Positions 16,872 to 26,696 of a stretch of 64,000 nt of DNA are shown in pieces (within the stretch, counting starts at the first letter, position 1; each line of letters begins with the position of its first letter). Origin of the DNA: Hyphomicrobium sp. LHD-15 (GTDB lineage: Bacteria; Pseudomonadota; Alphaproteobacteria; Rhizobiales; Hyphomicrobiaceae); NCBI RefSeq assembly GCF_031157355.1, contig NZ_JAVIFT010000001.1, forward strand, positions 434,001-498,000, read 5' to 3'. The position numbers and the translations under genes were made by a program. Under the pieces are notes generated by a model. That model made no database searches and was not told the DNA's origin. It saw nothing but the letters and a program-made list of their open reading frames with translations.

Positions 16872-18518
16872 TCATGGGCCGCCCGCCTGATCGATACGGA
16901 CGACGATGGCGGCGCGCCCCTCGATGGCGGGACCGCTCGGATCGACAGGCGGCGGCTCGGCTTCTGCCGCGGCGCTCCGCCCTCGCCGCTTCCGACGCGC
17001 AGCGTCCGCGGCTTCGCGGGCCTCGATCGCCTTCTCCCGTTCCGGCGTCGCGCGAACGAACGCGCGCCAATCGCCCAGGATCGCAAAGCGCTGCCGTTCA
17101 TAGTCGTAGGCGATGCCGTCCGGGCGGCGGCTGTTGCGCTGGCAGATCGCGACGAACTTTTCCTCCCCGCTCCGATCGAAGCGAAGCTGATAGCCTGCGT
17201 CGCGGCCGGGCACCTGCACGGTCACGCGCGGCGCGATCAGATTTTCCTGCTCAAGCTCGCTCGGAAACAGCACGAGCGCCTTGCCGTCCGGATCGATGCC
17301 GATCAGCGTCAAATGGCAGGCTCTGTCGACACTGACATTCAGCGTTACCAGATCGCGTGGGGCGTAAGCCGGCTGGTCCGGCCAGAGCAGCACGTCGATT
17401 TCCGTTTCGGACTGCGGCGCCAACGCCTTCACGGTCTCGGGCGCGGCCTCACCTGCAAGCACGCGTGCGAAGCGGCTCCATACGTCGCGGCTCAAGGTGG
17501 CGTACGTAATCTTCCGGGCCGGATAGACGAGGTCACCCTCGAGCTTTGCAAGCTGGCGCATCAGATCGCGCGGCGTGGTGCCCCGCTCGGCGGCCGCGCG
17601 CACGAGATCGACGTCGCGTGTCCAGAAGCGTGCGAGGTCAGCCACGGCGCGATGCGCCGCGCCATCGAGTTTCAAGCCGAGTGCGTCCGCTGCGCTCAAT
17701 GCCTGGGCCGCCAGCCAATCGGCAGGGATGAGCTCGGCGCCCCCGACATCGGGCGCGGGCTCGGCCAGGACGTCCTGCCCACCAGGCGGGCGTTCGAACT
17801 CGCTCAGCCGGAAAGCCAGAATCGCGCTCTCTTCGCCCAGCGTTTCGATCTCGAGCGGCTTGGCGCGTCGCGACAAAGCCGTGATGAGCGAGGCGGCGGC
17901 TTCACGCAATTCCTTGAGGCGCGCTGCCGGAACGCAGGCGTTCCACAAGTGAACCAGCGACACGAACCGCGTATCGGCGGCTTCCGCCCGGCCCACGGCT
18001 GTGGCCCATCGATCGATCACGGCTTCCGTATCTTTAGGCGATATGATGGTGCGCTCGCGGCAGGCTTCGTCGCGGGCGGGCAGGCTATCGATCCAATCGC
18101 GGACCGTCTCGATCTCGGCCGGTGTTGGGTGTGGGACGGGGGGGACTGGGGATGGTGGCTCTGCCTTGCCGGCCGATGGCTTGGTCTCGGAGACTGGCGG
18201 AGGGGCTTGGCTCGCGAGCAACCGCCGGTAGATGCGGGAGGCGTCGGGAGCCTTTGGGGTGACGAGGCGCGGATCCTCGGCCAGCGCGCCGAGGCTCAAG
18301 GCCCCGCCGTTGGCTGCGCCCACTTCGCGGCACTCGGCGCAATACGTTTCGAGCACGGCACGAGCGCGGTCGGCCAGCGGCTTCGGCGGCTCTCCACTGG
18401 CACCGACAGCGGCTTCTTGGGCAGGCTCGGCCTTGGTCTCGACGCTGCCCACGCCCAGCGCGGCCGCGAGCGCAAGCCCCCAGCAAGCGCCCGCAAGCAT
18501 CCAGCTTCCAATTCTCAT
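16872..18518 (-). CDS. Exported DUF4384 protein with degenerate cytochrome c-like domain
   Basis: 548-residue exported protein. Residues 1-31 form a signal peptide. Residues about 50-150 look like the C-type cytochrome domain found in planctomycete-like proteins, but the haem motif reads CAECR, not CxxCH, and the distal methionine region reads QAPPP. A Pro-rich linker follows. The C-terminal third carries a DUF4384 domain (LLWPDQPAYAPRDLVTLNVS, then LTLIGIDPDGKALVLFPS), a beta-sandwich often found in surface or protease-linked proteins. The tail is Arg/Glu/Pro-rich. ATG 18518 was preferred over TTG 18530, four codons upstream. Function unknown; a haem-free binding role is the likeliest reading (inference). 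Confidence 0.75.
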   Translation of the reverse strand: MRIGSWMLAGACWGLALAAALGVGSVETKAEPAQEAAVGASGEPPKPLADRARAVLETYCAECREVGAANGGALSLGALAEDPRLVTPKAPDASRIYRRLLASQAPPPVSETKPSAGKAEPPSPVPPVPHPTPAEIETVRDWIDSLPARDEACRERTIISPKDTEAVIDRWATAVGRAEAADTRFVSLVHLWNACVPAARLKELREAAASLITALSRRAKPLEIETLGEESAILAFRLSEFERPPGGQDVLAEPAPDVGGAELIPADWLAAQALSAADALGLKLDGAAHRAVADLARFWTRDVDLVRAAAERGTTPRDLMRQLAKLEGDLVYPARKITYATLSRDVWSRFARVLAGEAAPETVKALAPQSETEIDVLLWPDQPAYAPRDLVTLNVSVDRACHLTLIGIDPDGKALVLFPSELEQENLIAPRVTVQVPGRDAGYQLRFDRSGEEKFVAICQRNSRRPDGIAYDYERQRFAILGDWRAFVRATPEREKAIEAREAADAARRKRRGRSAAAEAEPPPVDPSGPAIEGRAAIVVRIDQAGGP

Positions 18519-18794
18519 CGACCCCGCCAACGTCTTCGCATGCCGTAAGAGATTACCGGGTCGGGGCAGGCCCCGCCTAGACGCACTTCAGCCACAGCCC
18601 GATTGTGGATAATCGAAGCCGAAAAGATCGAAGCGTTTACCAATCCGGCTTGTCCCAGCGGGGAAAACCGGAGGCGGCCGGCCTCGAAGGTAGCTCGGCG
18701 CCCGAGGCTGGCTTATGTGTGGCTTTGGCGTTTCGCCTCCCTCGTCGTGGGCGACCCGACACACACCCTCGGCCACACACGGACACTCGGCTTC

Positions 18795-20474
18795 ATGGCG
18801 CACGGTGGAAAAATACTCGTCGATCAGCTCGCGGCGCATGGCGTGGCGCGGGTTTTCGAGGTGCCGGGCGAGAGCTTCCTCGCCGCGCTCGACGGCCTCT
18901 ACGATACGCTGGCCATCCGCACCATCGTCTGCCGACACGAAGGCGGCGCGGCGATGATGGCGGAAGCCACCGGTAAGCTCACCGGGCAACCCGGCATCGC
19001 GTTCGTGACGCGGGGGCCTGGCGTGGTGAATGCCGTCGCCGGCGTCTACGTGGCGCAACAGGATGCGACGCCGATGATCCTGTTCGTCGGGCTGCCGACG
19101 ACGCCGCTGGAGGAACGCGCGCCGTTCCAGGAAATCGATATCGAGGCGCTGTTCTCGAAGATCGCCAAGTGGACGGCAGTCATCCGATCCGCCGACCGCA
19201 TTCCCGAGTACGTGGCGCGCGCGTTCCGCGTCGCGGCGTCTGGGCGTCCGGGCCCGGTCGTGATCGGATTGCCCGAGAACGTACTGTCGGCCAAGACTTC
19301 GGTGCCGGTCCTTGCGCCCGCGACGCTTGCAGGCGCGGAGCCCGGATCGCGCGAGATGAGCGAACTGGCCCAGCGCCTCGGCGCGGCGGAGCGGCCCCTT
19401 CTTATCGTCGGCGGTCCCGGTTGGAGTGATGGCGTCGCGTACGCCATCACAGGCTTCGCGCGGGATTTCGATTTGCCGGTCGCGTCTTCCTTCCGCTGCC
19501 AGGACTACGTCGACAATCGCCATCCCTCTTACGTCGGGCATCTGGGCTTCACGACCGACCGCAAGCTCAAGGCCGGGCTCAAGGCGGCCGATCTGGTGAT
19601 CGCGATTGGAGCCGAACTCGGCGATATCGCGACCAGCGGCTACACGGGGCTCGGCGGGCCCGAGCAAACCGTCATCCAGATCCATCCCGACCCCAGCGCC
19701 ATCGTGGGGTTCCGGGATGCTTCGCTCGCGATCGCCGCCACGTCACGGGCCTTCTCGGAAGCGCTTTCCGAGTTTGCACCAAATCTGCGTGGCAACCCCG
19801 GCGCGACCGCCGTCGAGCGGCCATGGAGCCGGTTTCGTCGCGATCTCCGCGCGGCCTACGAAGAGAGCCTGGTGCCGCGCGCAACTCCCGGCGCCGTGCG
19901 GATGGAAGATATCGTCAGCACCGTATCGGCGCTGCTGCCTGAGAACGGGCTGATCACCAACGGCGCCGGCAACTACTCGCAGTGGGTGCACCGCTATTTC
20001 CAGTTCAAGCGCTTCCGCAGCGGGCTCGCGCCGACGTCGGGCTCGATGGGTTACGGTCTGCCGGCGGCGATCGCGGCCAAGCTCGCGCATCCCGACGCCC
20101 CGGTGGTCTGCTTTGCCGGCGATGGCTGCTTCGCGATGACCTCAAATGAACTCGGTACAGCCGTGCAATACGGACTGCCGATCGTGATCCTGATCGCCAA
20201 CAACGGCATTTACGGCACCATTCGCATGCACCAGGAGCGCAATTTTCCGGGCCGCCCGAACGGAACCAGCCTCGTCAATCCGGATTTCGCGGCGCTGGCC
20301 AAGGCGCACGGCGCCTATGGCGCAACGGTCTCGCGCAGCGAAGATTTCGAAGCCGTGTTCCGCAGCGCGCTCGTGGCGGACGGGCCGTTCGTGATCGATC
20401 TCCGGCAGGATCCGGAAGCGATCAATCCGATGGAGACGCTGACGGGCGTGCGGCAGGCGGCGTCGCGGAAGTAG
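18795..20474 (+). CDS. ThDP-dependent enzyme, acetolactate-synthase-like
   Basis: 559-residue thiamine-diphosphate enzyme of the acetolactate synthase / benzoylformate decarboxylase superfamily. The catalytic glutamate is Glu26 in FEVPGESFLAAL; the metal/ThDP-binding segment is GDGCFAMTSNELGTAVQYGLP...NNGIYG near residue 440. The N-terminal Pyr, middle FAD-like and C-terminal PP domains are all present. It lacks an adjacent small subunit (ilvN), so it is less likely to be the biosynthetic acetolactate synthase; other decarboxylases or oxalyl-CoA/indolepyruvate-type enzymes are possible. ATG 18795 begins the conserved N-terminus. ilvD lies 1.7 kb downstream with a DUF4242 gene and a regulator between. 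Confidence 0.85.
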   Translation: MAHGGKILVDQLAAHGVARVFEVPGESFLAALDGLYDTLAIRTIVCRHEGGAAMMAEATGKLTGQPGIAFVTRGPGVVNAVAGVYVAQQDATPMILFVGLPTTPLEERAPFQEIDIEALFSKIAKWTAVIRSADRIPEYVARAFRVAASGRPGPVVIGLPENVLSAKTSVPVLAPATLAGAEPGSREMSELAQRLGAAERPLLIVGGPGWSDGVAYAITGFARDFDLPVASSFRCQDYVDNRHPSYVGHLGFTTDRKLKAGLKAADLVIAIGAELGDIATSGYTGLGGPEQTVIQIHPDPSAIVGFRDASLAIAATSRAFSEALSEFAPNLRGNPGATAVERPWSRFRRDLRAAYEESLVPRATPGAVRMEDIVSTVSALLPENGLITNGAGNYSQWVHRYFQFKRFRSGLAPTSGSMGYGLPAAIAAKLAHPDAPVVCFAGDGCFAMTSNELGTAVQYGLPIVILIANNGIYGTIRMHQERNFPGRPNGTSLVNPDFAALAKAHGAYGATVSRSEDFEAVFRSALVADGPFVIDLRQDPEAINPMETLTGVRQAASRK

Positions 20475-20649
20475 GCATGTCGCTTGTGAAGTGGACCGGA
20501 GACGGCACGGGCACTCCCCACTCCACCGCCGCTGACCGGTCTTGCCCGCATGGCATAATCACCTATGCTCAATGTCGGTTTCGCCACTTCCTGGTGTTGG
20601 CTGGGCGCCCCAAACTGGCGGCGTTGAAACAAACCAAGGTGAGGTCATC

Positions 20650-20922
20650 ATGAAGCGATACGTCATTGAGCGGGACATTGCAGGCGTCGGCAAACTTCCG
20701 CCCCAGGAGATGGGGCAGGCGGCTGCGAAATCGAACGATGCGCTCGCCGAGCTGGGCGCCAAGGTCCAGTGGGTCCAATCCTTCGTCGCGGAGAACAAGA
20801 CATTCTGCGTCTATCTGGCAGAGAACGAGGCTGCCGTTCATGAGCACGCCCGCATCAGCGGATTTCCAGCGAACAAGGTGACCGAGATCACCGGGATCAT
20901 CGATCCCATGACGGCGCGCTGA
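20650..20922 (+). CDS. DUF4242 (SCO4226-like) small ferredoxin-fold protein
   Basis: 90-residue protein of the DUF4242 / SCO4226-like nickel-binding family. It begins MKRYVIERDIAGVGKLPPQEM, then QWVQSFVAENKTFCVYLAENEAAVHEHARISGFPANKVTEI, the full family pattern of a dimeric ferredoxin-like fold. Some members bind nickel through a His and carboxylates, but the role in bacteria is unknown. GGTGAGG sits before ATG 20650. It lies between the ThDP enzyme and the GlxA-type regulator on the same strand. Confidence 0.85.
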   Translation: MKRYVIERDIAGVGKLPPQEMGQAAAKSNDALAELGAKVQWVQSFVAENKTFCVYLAENEAAVHEHARISGFPANKVTEITGIIDPMTAR

Positions 20923-21012
20923 CGAGGCCGCGGAGACTGCCCGATGCAAAGCCGGGCAGTCTCACGCGCAGGTGCCAATCGATCCTCTTCCGATTCAACA
21001 ACAGTTGCGAGC

Positions 21013-22053
21013 ATGATCAACGTTGCCGTCATTCTCTTGAACGACAGTCACGCTTCGACGGCAATTGGACCCATCGAGGTCTTTCACAGCGCTGGCGTTC
21101 TTTGGAACACGTTGAAAGGCGTGCCCCCGGTCCCTCGCTTTCGCCTCACCATCGCCTCCCTCGACGGTGAGCCCGTCACGAGCCCCTATGGGCTTCATCT
21201 CGTCCCGCAAGTCTCCATCCGAAGTGTCAAGAAAGCTGACCTCATCGTCGTCCCATCATCGGGATTGGATCTCGACACCCAGTTCGCACGTCACGCCGCG
21301 CTATTCCCCTGGCTGCGCCGGAAGGCGGCGCAAGGCGCGCACATTGCTGCCACCTGCACCGGTGCGGCCTACCTAGCGCAAGCCGGCCTTCTGGATGGGC
21401 ACGAGGCGACGACGCACTGGGCAATGGCGGAAGACCTCCGCCATCGCTATCCAAAGGTGAACTGGCGACCGGAAAAATTCATCACCGAGGATCGCCGCAT
21501 AATGTGCAGCGGCGGCGTCTATTCCTCGATGGATCTCAGCCTCTACCTGGTTGAGAAATTCTGCGGCCACGAGGTCGCGCTGCAGTGCGCCAAGGCTCTG
21601 CTCATCAACATGCCGCGCTTCTATCAGTCGGGCTATGCCGTGCTGCCGCTCTCGCGGCCTCATAGCGACGACAAAATCCGCGCGGCCGAAGCGTACATGG
21701 AAGAGAACTACGCCCACGATATTTCGATCGAGGGGCTTGCGCGGGACGTCGGGATGAGCTCCCGAAATTTCATCCGCCGCTTCAAGTCCGCGACGGGACG
21801 CCTGCCCGGAAACTATTTGCAGGTCCTGCGTGTCGCCGTCGCCAAGGAGATGCTCGAAGACGCTGCACGTTCTGTGCAGACCGTAAGTCTCGCAGTCGGA
21901 TATGACGATGCGGCCTTCTTCCGGGGTGTATTCAAACGATGCACGGGAATGACCCCAGGCGAGTACCGCGAAAACTTTGCCGGCATGAGAGGCGCGCCTT
22001 CAGAACCCGGCATGGGCCGGAAGCAGCCCAAGCTCGCACGCAACCGGCGCTAG
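21013..22053 (+). CDS. GlxA-family AraC-type transcription regulator (DJ-1/PfpI domain)
   Basis: 346-residue regulator. The N-terminal half is a DJ-1/PfpI domain (VAVILLNDSHASTAIGPIEVF..., nucleophile-like Cys115 in AATCTGAAYLAQAGLLDG), as in GlxA. The C-terminal 100 residues are an AraC HTH: ISIEGLARDVGMSSRNFIRRFKSATG and SLAVGYDDAAFFRGVFKRCTGMTPGEYR. In known cases (GbdR, ArgR/OruR, CdhR) such regulators control nitrogen or amino-acid catabolism in response to a small molecule. ATG 21013 begins the first strand; an upstream ATG at 20944 adds 23 non-family residues. Target genes could be its neighbours (inference). Confidence 0.9.
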   Translation: MINVAVILLNDSHASTAIGPIEVFHSAGVLWNTLKGVPPVPRFRLTIASLDGEPVTSPYGLHLVPQVSIRSVKKADLIVVPSSGLDLDTQFARHAALFPWLRRKAAQGAHIAATCTGAAYLAQAGLLDGHEATTHWAMAEDLRHRYPKVNWRPEKFITEDRRIMCSGGVYSSMDLSLYLVEKFCGHEVALQCAKALLINMPRFYQSGYAVLPLSRPHSDDKIRAAEAYMEENYAHDISIEGLARDVGMSSRNFIRRFKSATGRLPGNYLQVLRVAVAKEMLEDAARSVQTVSLAVGYDDAAFFRGVFKRCTGMTPGEYRENFAGMRGAPSEPGMGRKQPKLARNRR

Positions 22054-22211
22054 CGCGTGGCGCTGTCGTCGTCCCGCAGCCAAATCAGCGCCGTTTCCAA
22101 TACCTTAAAGTCTTCTGGGGCCTCCTCTTCACCCAATAATATATTTTACAACTTTTGGAGGAAGGCGTAAGGGCGCGGTCTATCGAGATGGATTTCGAAA
22201 GACCGCAGACC

Positions 22212-24065
22212 ATGCCCCACTATCGCTCACGCACCAGCACCCATGGCCGCAACATGGCGGGCGCGCGCGGCCTATGGCGCGCCACTGGCATGAAGGACGA
22301 GGATTTCGGCAAGCCGATCATCGCGATCGCGAACTCCTTTACCCAGTTCGTGCCGGGCCACGTCCACCTCAAGGATCTTGGCCAGCTGGTCGCGCGCGAG
22401 ATCGAGGCGGCAGGCGGCGTCGCCAAGGAATTCAACAGCATCGCGGTCGATGACGGCATCGCGATGGGCCACGACGGCATGCTCTATTCGCTGCCGAGCC
22501 GCGACCTGATCGCGGACAGCGTGGAATACATGGTCAACGCTCATTGCGCCGACGCGCTGCTATGCATCTCCAATTGCGACAAGATCACGCCGGGCATGTT
22601 GATGGCCGCGATGCGCCTCAACATCCCGGCCATCTTCGTCTCCGGCGGCCCGATGGAAGCGGGCAAGGCGGACCTGCGCGGCCAAACCGTCGCGCTCGAC
22701 CTCGTGGACGCCATGGTCGTGGCCGCAGACGACAAGTACACCGACGAAGAGGTGAAGATCGTCGAACGGTCGGCCTGCCCGACCTGCGGATCTTGCTCGG
22801 GCATGTTTACCGCCAACAGCATGAATTGCCTGACCGAAGCCCTCGGCCTCGCACTTCCCGGCAACGGCTCCGTTCTCGCCACCCATGCCGATCGCGAGAC
22901 GCTGTTCCGCGAGGCGGGCCGTACCATCGTCGGCCTCGCTCGCCGCTGGTACGAGCAGGAGGACGCCTCTGCCCTCCCCCGCAACATCGCCAACTTCGCC
23001 GCGTTCGAGAACGCGATGAGCCTCGACATCGCGATGGGCGGTTCGACAAACACCGTGCTCCATCTGCTCGCCGCAGCCTACGAGGGCGAGGTGAACTTCA
23101 CCATGGGCGACATCGACCGGCTGTCGCGTCGCGTCCCCTGCCTGTGCAAGGTCGCGCCCGCCAAGCAGGACGTGCACATGGAGGACGTCCATCGCGCGGG
23201 CGGCATCATGGCGATCCTGGGCGAACTGGAGCGCGCCGGGCTCATCGACGCCAGCCTGCCGACCGTCCATTCCAAAACGATGCGCGAGGCGCTCGATCAC
23301 TGGGACATCAGCCGCACCGGCAGCGAGAGCGTACGCGAGTTCTTCAAGGCTGCGCCCGGCGGGGTGCGTACGACGGTCGCCTTCAGTCAGAGCAACCGCT
23401 GGAAGGATTTGGACCTTGACCGCAAGTCCGGCGTGATCCGCGATGCGAAGCATCCGTTCTCGAAGGATGGCGGTCTTGCCGTGCTTTACGGCAACCTGGC
23501 GCCCGAGGGCTGCATCGTGAAGACGGCGGGCGTGGACGAATCCATCCTGACCTTCCACGGCACCGCGCGCGTCTATGAAAGCCAGGACGCGGCCGTCGCG
23601 GGCATCCTGAGCAACAAGGTGACGAAAGGCGACGTCGTCGTCATCCGCTATGAAGGGCCGAAGGGCGGGCCGGGCATGCAGGAAATGCTCTATCCGACCA
23701 GCTACCTGAAATCGAAAGGGCTCGGAAAGGCCTGCGCGCTCATCACCGACGGGCGCTTCTCCGGCGGCACTTCGGGTCTCTCTATCGGCCATGTTTCGCC
23801 GGAAGCGGCCGAGGGCGGGCTGATCGCGCTGGTCGAGACCGGCGACCGGATCGTGATCGACATCCCCAACCGCATCATCGAGCTGGACGTGGACGATGCC
23901 GAACTCGCCCGGCGCCATGAAGAGATGGTCGGACGCGGCAAGAAGGCGTGGAAGCCTTTGGACCGCAAGCGCACCGTCTCCCCGGCGCTGCGCGCCTACG
24001 CGGCGCTTACCACCAACGCCGCGCGCGGTGCCGTGCGCGACGTGAGCCAGATCGAGAAGGACTAA
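22212..24065 (+). CDS. ilvD: Dihydroxy-acid dehydratase
   Basis: Fe-S dehydratase that makes the 2-oxo acids of valine and isoleucine from their 2,3-dihydroxy precursors. 617 residues, the length of E. coli IlvD (616). Cluster ligands are visible: Cys122 in [11 protein letters not shown] and Cys195 in [16 protein letters not shown]. The N-terminus [22 protein letters not shown] closely follows the family start, which is why ATG 22212 was chosen over an upstream in-frame ATG at 22155. A short hairpin (24072-24091) follows the gene. No other ilv or leu genes are near, apart from the ThDP enzyme. Confidence 0.96.
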   Translation: MPHYRSRTSTHGRNMAGARGLWRATGMKDEDFGKPIIAIANSFTQFVPGHVHLKDLGQLVAREIEAAGGVAKEFNSIAVDDGIAMGHDGMLYSLPSRDLIADSVEYMVNAHCADALLCISNCDKITPGMLMAAMRLNIPAIFVSGGPMEAGKADLRGQTVALDLVDAMVVAADDKYTDEEVKIVERSACPTCGSCSGMFTANSMNCLTEALGLALPGNGSVLATHADRETLFREAGRTIVGLARRWYEQEDASALPRNIANFAAFENAMSLDIAMGGSTNTVLHLLAAAYEGEVNFTMGDIDRLSRRVPCLCKVAPAKQDVHMEDVHRAGGIMAILGELERAGLIDASLPTVHSKTMREALDHWDISRTGSESVREFFKAAPGGVRTTVAFSQSNRWKDLDLDRKSGVIRDAKHPFSKDGGLAVLYGNLAPEGCIVKTAGVDESILTFHGTARVYESQDAAVAGILSNKVTKGDVVVIRYEGPKGGPGMQEMLYPTSYLKSKGLGKACALITDGRFSGGTSGLSIGHVSPEAAEGGLIALVETGDRIVIDIPNRIIELDVDDAELARRHEEMVGRGKKAWKPLDRKRTVSPALRAYAALTTNAARGAVRDVSQIEKD

Positions 24066-24414
24066 GCCCTTGTTTCCCTCCCAGGGGAAACGACGGCACG
24101 GGCTCTAGGAAATCGCCAGTCGAAGCTGCAGATCGTTCGTGGCCTGCCTCAGACCTCGGATTGTCGTCCAAACGGTGGTGAACGGCGAGCGCGCCCTCGG
24201 GCGAACGAGCGCCGTGGCCAGTAAAACGGCTCCAAAAGCTTGCCAATCCTGGGAATTGCGGTTAGACAGCCGCCATCTCACACGCGCACTCCCATGCGCC
24301 TTGCGGATTAAAAGCCCCGCAGGGTCGCTCCGGTGGACAAGCTAAGCCCATAAAAAGGCTATGCTTTTCTTCTCAGGGTGCGCGGAGGATCAACCGGAAA
24401 AGGATACGTCGCAC
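24066..24414. other. Intergenic region upstream of rpsB
   Basis: No gene seen. A GTTTCCC/GGGGAAAC hairpin (24072-24091) follows ilvD. The 3' end must hold the rpsB promoter and leader; a short AGCC/GGCT stem around an A-rich loop lies near 24346-24361. I could not assign -35/-10 elements with confidence. Confidence 0.4.
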
Positions 24415-25413
24415 ATGTCAGTGCCGCAATTCAACATGCGCCAGCTTCTGGAAGCCGGCGTTCACTTCGGTCACCAGTCGCATCGCTGGAACCCCAAGAT
24501 GGCGCCCTTCATCTACGGCGCCCGCAACAACATCCACATTCTCGACCTGACCCAGACCGTGCCGATGCTGCATCAGGCGCTGAACAAGGTCTCGGATACG
24601 GTCGCTTCGGGCGGTCGCGTGCTGTTCGTCGCCACCAAGCGCCAGGCCTCGGATTCGATCGCGGAAGCCGCCAAGAAGTCGGCCCAGTACTTCATCAACC
24701 ATCGTTGGCTCGGCGGCACGCTGACCAACTGGAAGACGATCTCGACCTCGATCCGCCGTCTGCGCCAGCTTGACGACATCCTGGCCGATCCGCAGGGCCG
24801 CACCAAGAAGGAAGTGCTCAACATCCAGCGCGAGCGCGACAAGCTCAACCAGGCGCTCGGTGGCATCAAGGACATGGGCGGCGTGCCGGACCTGCTGTTC
24901 GTCATCGACACGAACAAGGAAGGCATCGCGATCAAGGAAGCCCGCAAGCTCGGCATTCCGATCGTCGCCATCGTCGACACCAACTGCGATCCCGACGGCA
25001 TCGATTTCCCGGTTCCGGGCAATGATGACGCCGGCCGCGCCATCACGCTCTATTGCGACCTCATCGCACGCGCTGCCCTCGACGGCCTCGAGCGCGGCCA
25101 GGGTGCCTCGGGCGTAGACGTCGGCGCTTCCAGCGAACCGCCGGCCGAGGCGCTGCCGGATGCCCCGATCAAGATCTTCAAGGGCATCGACGGGCCGCGT
25201 GGCGAAGCCGACGATCTCAAGCGGATCACCGGCATCAACAACAAGACCGAGCAGAAGCTCAACGACGCCGGCGTGTTCCACTTCTGGCAGATCGCCGACC
25301 TCGACGCCGAAAACCTCGCCGCACTGGACCGCAAGCTGAAGCTCAAGGGCCAGATCGAGCAGGAAGGCTGGGTCGCCCAGGCCAAGAAGCTCGTCGAGGC
25401 CACTGCGGCCTAA
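24415..25413 (+). CDS. rpsB: 30S ribosomal protein S2 (long alphaproteobacterial form)
   Basis: Ribosomal protein S2, 332 residues against about 241 in E. coli. Residues 1-230 are standard ([62 protein letters not shown]). The extra C-terminal 90 residues include a Pro/Ala linker and a helix-hairpin-like domain ([33 protein letters not shown]) found in alphaproteobacterial S2 and related to large-subunit L21-type extensions. ATG 24415 begins the family N-terminus. First gene of the rpsB-tsf-pyrH-frr run. Confidence 0.97.
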   Translation: MSVPQFNMRQLLEAGVHFGHQSHRWNPKMAPFIYGARNNIHILDLTQTVPMLHQALNKVSDTVASGGRVLFVATKRQASDSIAEAAKKSAQYFINHRWLGGTLTNWKTISTSIRRLRQLDDILADPQGRTKKEVLNIQRERDKLNQALGGIKDMGGVPDLLFVIDTNKEGIAIKEARKLGIPIVAIVDTNCDPDGIDFPVPGNDDAGRAITLYCDLIARAALDGLERGQGASGVDVGASSEPPAEALPDAPIKIFKGIDGPRGEADDLKRITGINNKTEQKLNDAGVFHFWQIADLDAENLAALDRKLKLKGQIEQEGWVAQAKKLVEATAA

Positions 25414-25470
25414 GGCGCATTCGAGCCGCGCACGGCGAGCCCCTGGCTTCTCCAGCGCGCCGATATTTTC

Positions 25471-25495
25471 GAGCGGGCCGCACGTCGGCCCGCTC
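25471..25495 (+). other. Strong hairpin between rpsB and tsf
   Basis: Perfect 10-bp stem GAGCGGGCCG / CGGCCCGCTC around the loop CACGT. No T-run follows, so it is not a classical terminator; it may protect the rpsB transcript end or tune readthrough to tsf. Confidence 0.55.
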
Positions 25496-25593
25496 GGCGA
25501 CTTCCGGAGCGTGTCCGGGCGGCAAGCCTCCCGGGCTTGTTTCGTTTTCGATTCAACGTGCTTCAGGCCGGATCATCGGCCTGCCGGAACAAA

Positions 25594-25612
25594 TGCTTTC
25601 CGGAAGCACTCT
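25594..25612. repeat. Short dispersed palindrome (GCTTTCCGGAAGC), copy 1
   Basis: GCTTTCCGGAAGCACTCTA, also present as GCTTTTCCGGAAGCACTC at 26777-26794 and ACTTTTCCGGAAGCACTCTA at 26831-26850. All are intergenic in the rpsB-pyrH stretch. Confidence 0.6.
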
Positions 25613-25664
25613 AACGACGCCGCAGCCTCTGATGGCAGGGATCCGGCGCAAAAAAGGAGCAGTC

Positions 25665-26618
25665 ATGAGCACGATTTCGGCCGCGACCGTCAAAGAGCTG
25701 CGCGACAAGACCGGTGCCGGCATGATGGATTGCAAGCAGGCGCTGACCGAGACCAACGGCGACATGGAAGCCGCCATCGATCTGCTGCGCAAGAAGGGCC
25801 TTTCGAAGGCTGCCAAGAAGTCGGATCGCGTCGCGGCGCAGGGCCTGATCGGCGTCGTGTCCAAGGTCAAGTCCGGCGCGGTTGTCGAGGTCAACTCCGA
25901 GACCGATTTCGTCGCCCGCAACGCCGACTTCCAGCAACTCGTGCAGACTATCGCGTCGCTCGCGCCGGCGGCCGGCGGCGACGTCGCCAAGCTTCTCGCG
26001 ACCGCCTATCCGGGCGGCAGCGGCACCGTCGACGACAAGGTCAAGGAAGCCATCGCCACCATCGGCGAGAACATGGCTCTGCGGCGCACGGCTGCTCTCT
26101 CCGTCAAGGAAGGCGTCGTTGCCGACTACGTGCACAGCAAGGCGGCGGACGGCCTCGGTAAGATCGGCGTTCTGGTGGCGCTCGAGAGCGCAGGTGATAC
26201 GGATTCGCTGATGACCCTCGGTCGCCAGCTGGCCATGCACATCGCCGCCACGAGCCCGCAGGTCGTCAACGTCGAGGACCTGTCCAAGGAGGCCCTCGAC
26301 CGCGAGCGCGCCATCTATCTCGAACAGGCGAAGGCCGAGCCCCGCAACGCCGGCAAGTCGGACGAGATCCTGCTCAAGGCCGGCGAAGGCCGCCTGCAGA
26401 AGGAGTTCGTCAGCCAGGCGGTTCTTCTGAAGCAGGTGTTCGTCATCGACGGCAAGGCGTCCGTCGCGGAGATCCTCAAGCAGGCCGAGAAGGATGTCGG
26501 CGCTCCGGTCAAGGTCGCGGGCTTCGTGCGCTATCAGCTCGGCGAGGGCATCGAGAAGAAGGAAGAAGATTTCGCCGCGGAAGTGGCGAAGACGGTCGGT
26601 GCCGCCAAAGCGGGCTAA
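25665..26618 (+). CDS. tsf: Translation elongation factor Ts
   Basis: Guanine-nucleotide exchange factor for EF-Tu, 317 residues. The N-terminal TS-N domain reads VKELRDKTGAGMMDCKQALTE; then VVEVNSETDFVARN, another EF-Ts hallmark, and the coiled-coil and dimerisation parts follow. The end YQLGEGIEKKEEDFAAEVAKT is typical. ATG 25665 has AAAAAGGAGC upstream. It follows rpsB after 251 bases and ends with a strong terminator. Confidence 0.97.
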   Translation: MSTISAATVKELRDKTGAGMMDCKQALTETNGDMEAAIDLLRKKGLSKAAKKSDRVAAQGLIGVVSKVKSGAVVEVNSETDFVARNADFQQLVQTIASLAPAAGGDVAKLLATAYPGGSGTVDDKVKEAIATIGENMALRRTAALSVKEGVVADYVHSKAADGLGKIGVLVALESAGDTDSLMTLGRQLAMHIAATSPQVVNVEDLSKEALDRERAIYLEQAKAEPRNAGKSDEILLKAGEGRLQKEFVSQAVLLKQVFVIDGKASVAEILKQAEKDVGAPVKVAGFVRYQLGEGIEKKEEDFAAEVAKTVGAAKAG

Positions 26619-26632
26619 CGATAAAGACGGAA

Positions 26633-26661
26633 AAAGCCGGCGCATTCGCCGGCTTTTTTTT
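26633..26661 (+). terminator. Rho-independent terminator of tsf
   Basis: Stem AAAGCCGGCG / CGCCGGCTTT with loop CATT, running straight into T8, 15 bases after the tsf stop. Confidence 0.92.
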
Positions 26662-26696
26662 GCCAAGGCACGTTCGGGTGGCGGGGGGATGCTTTG

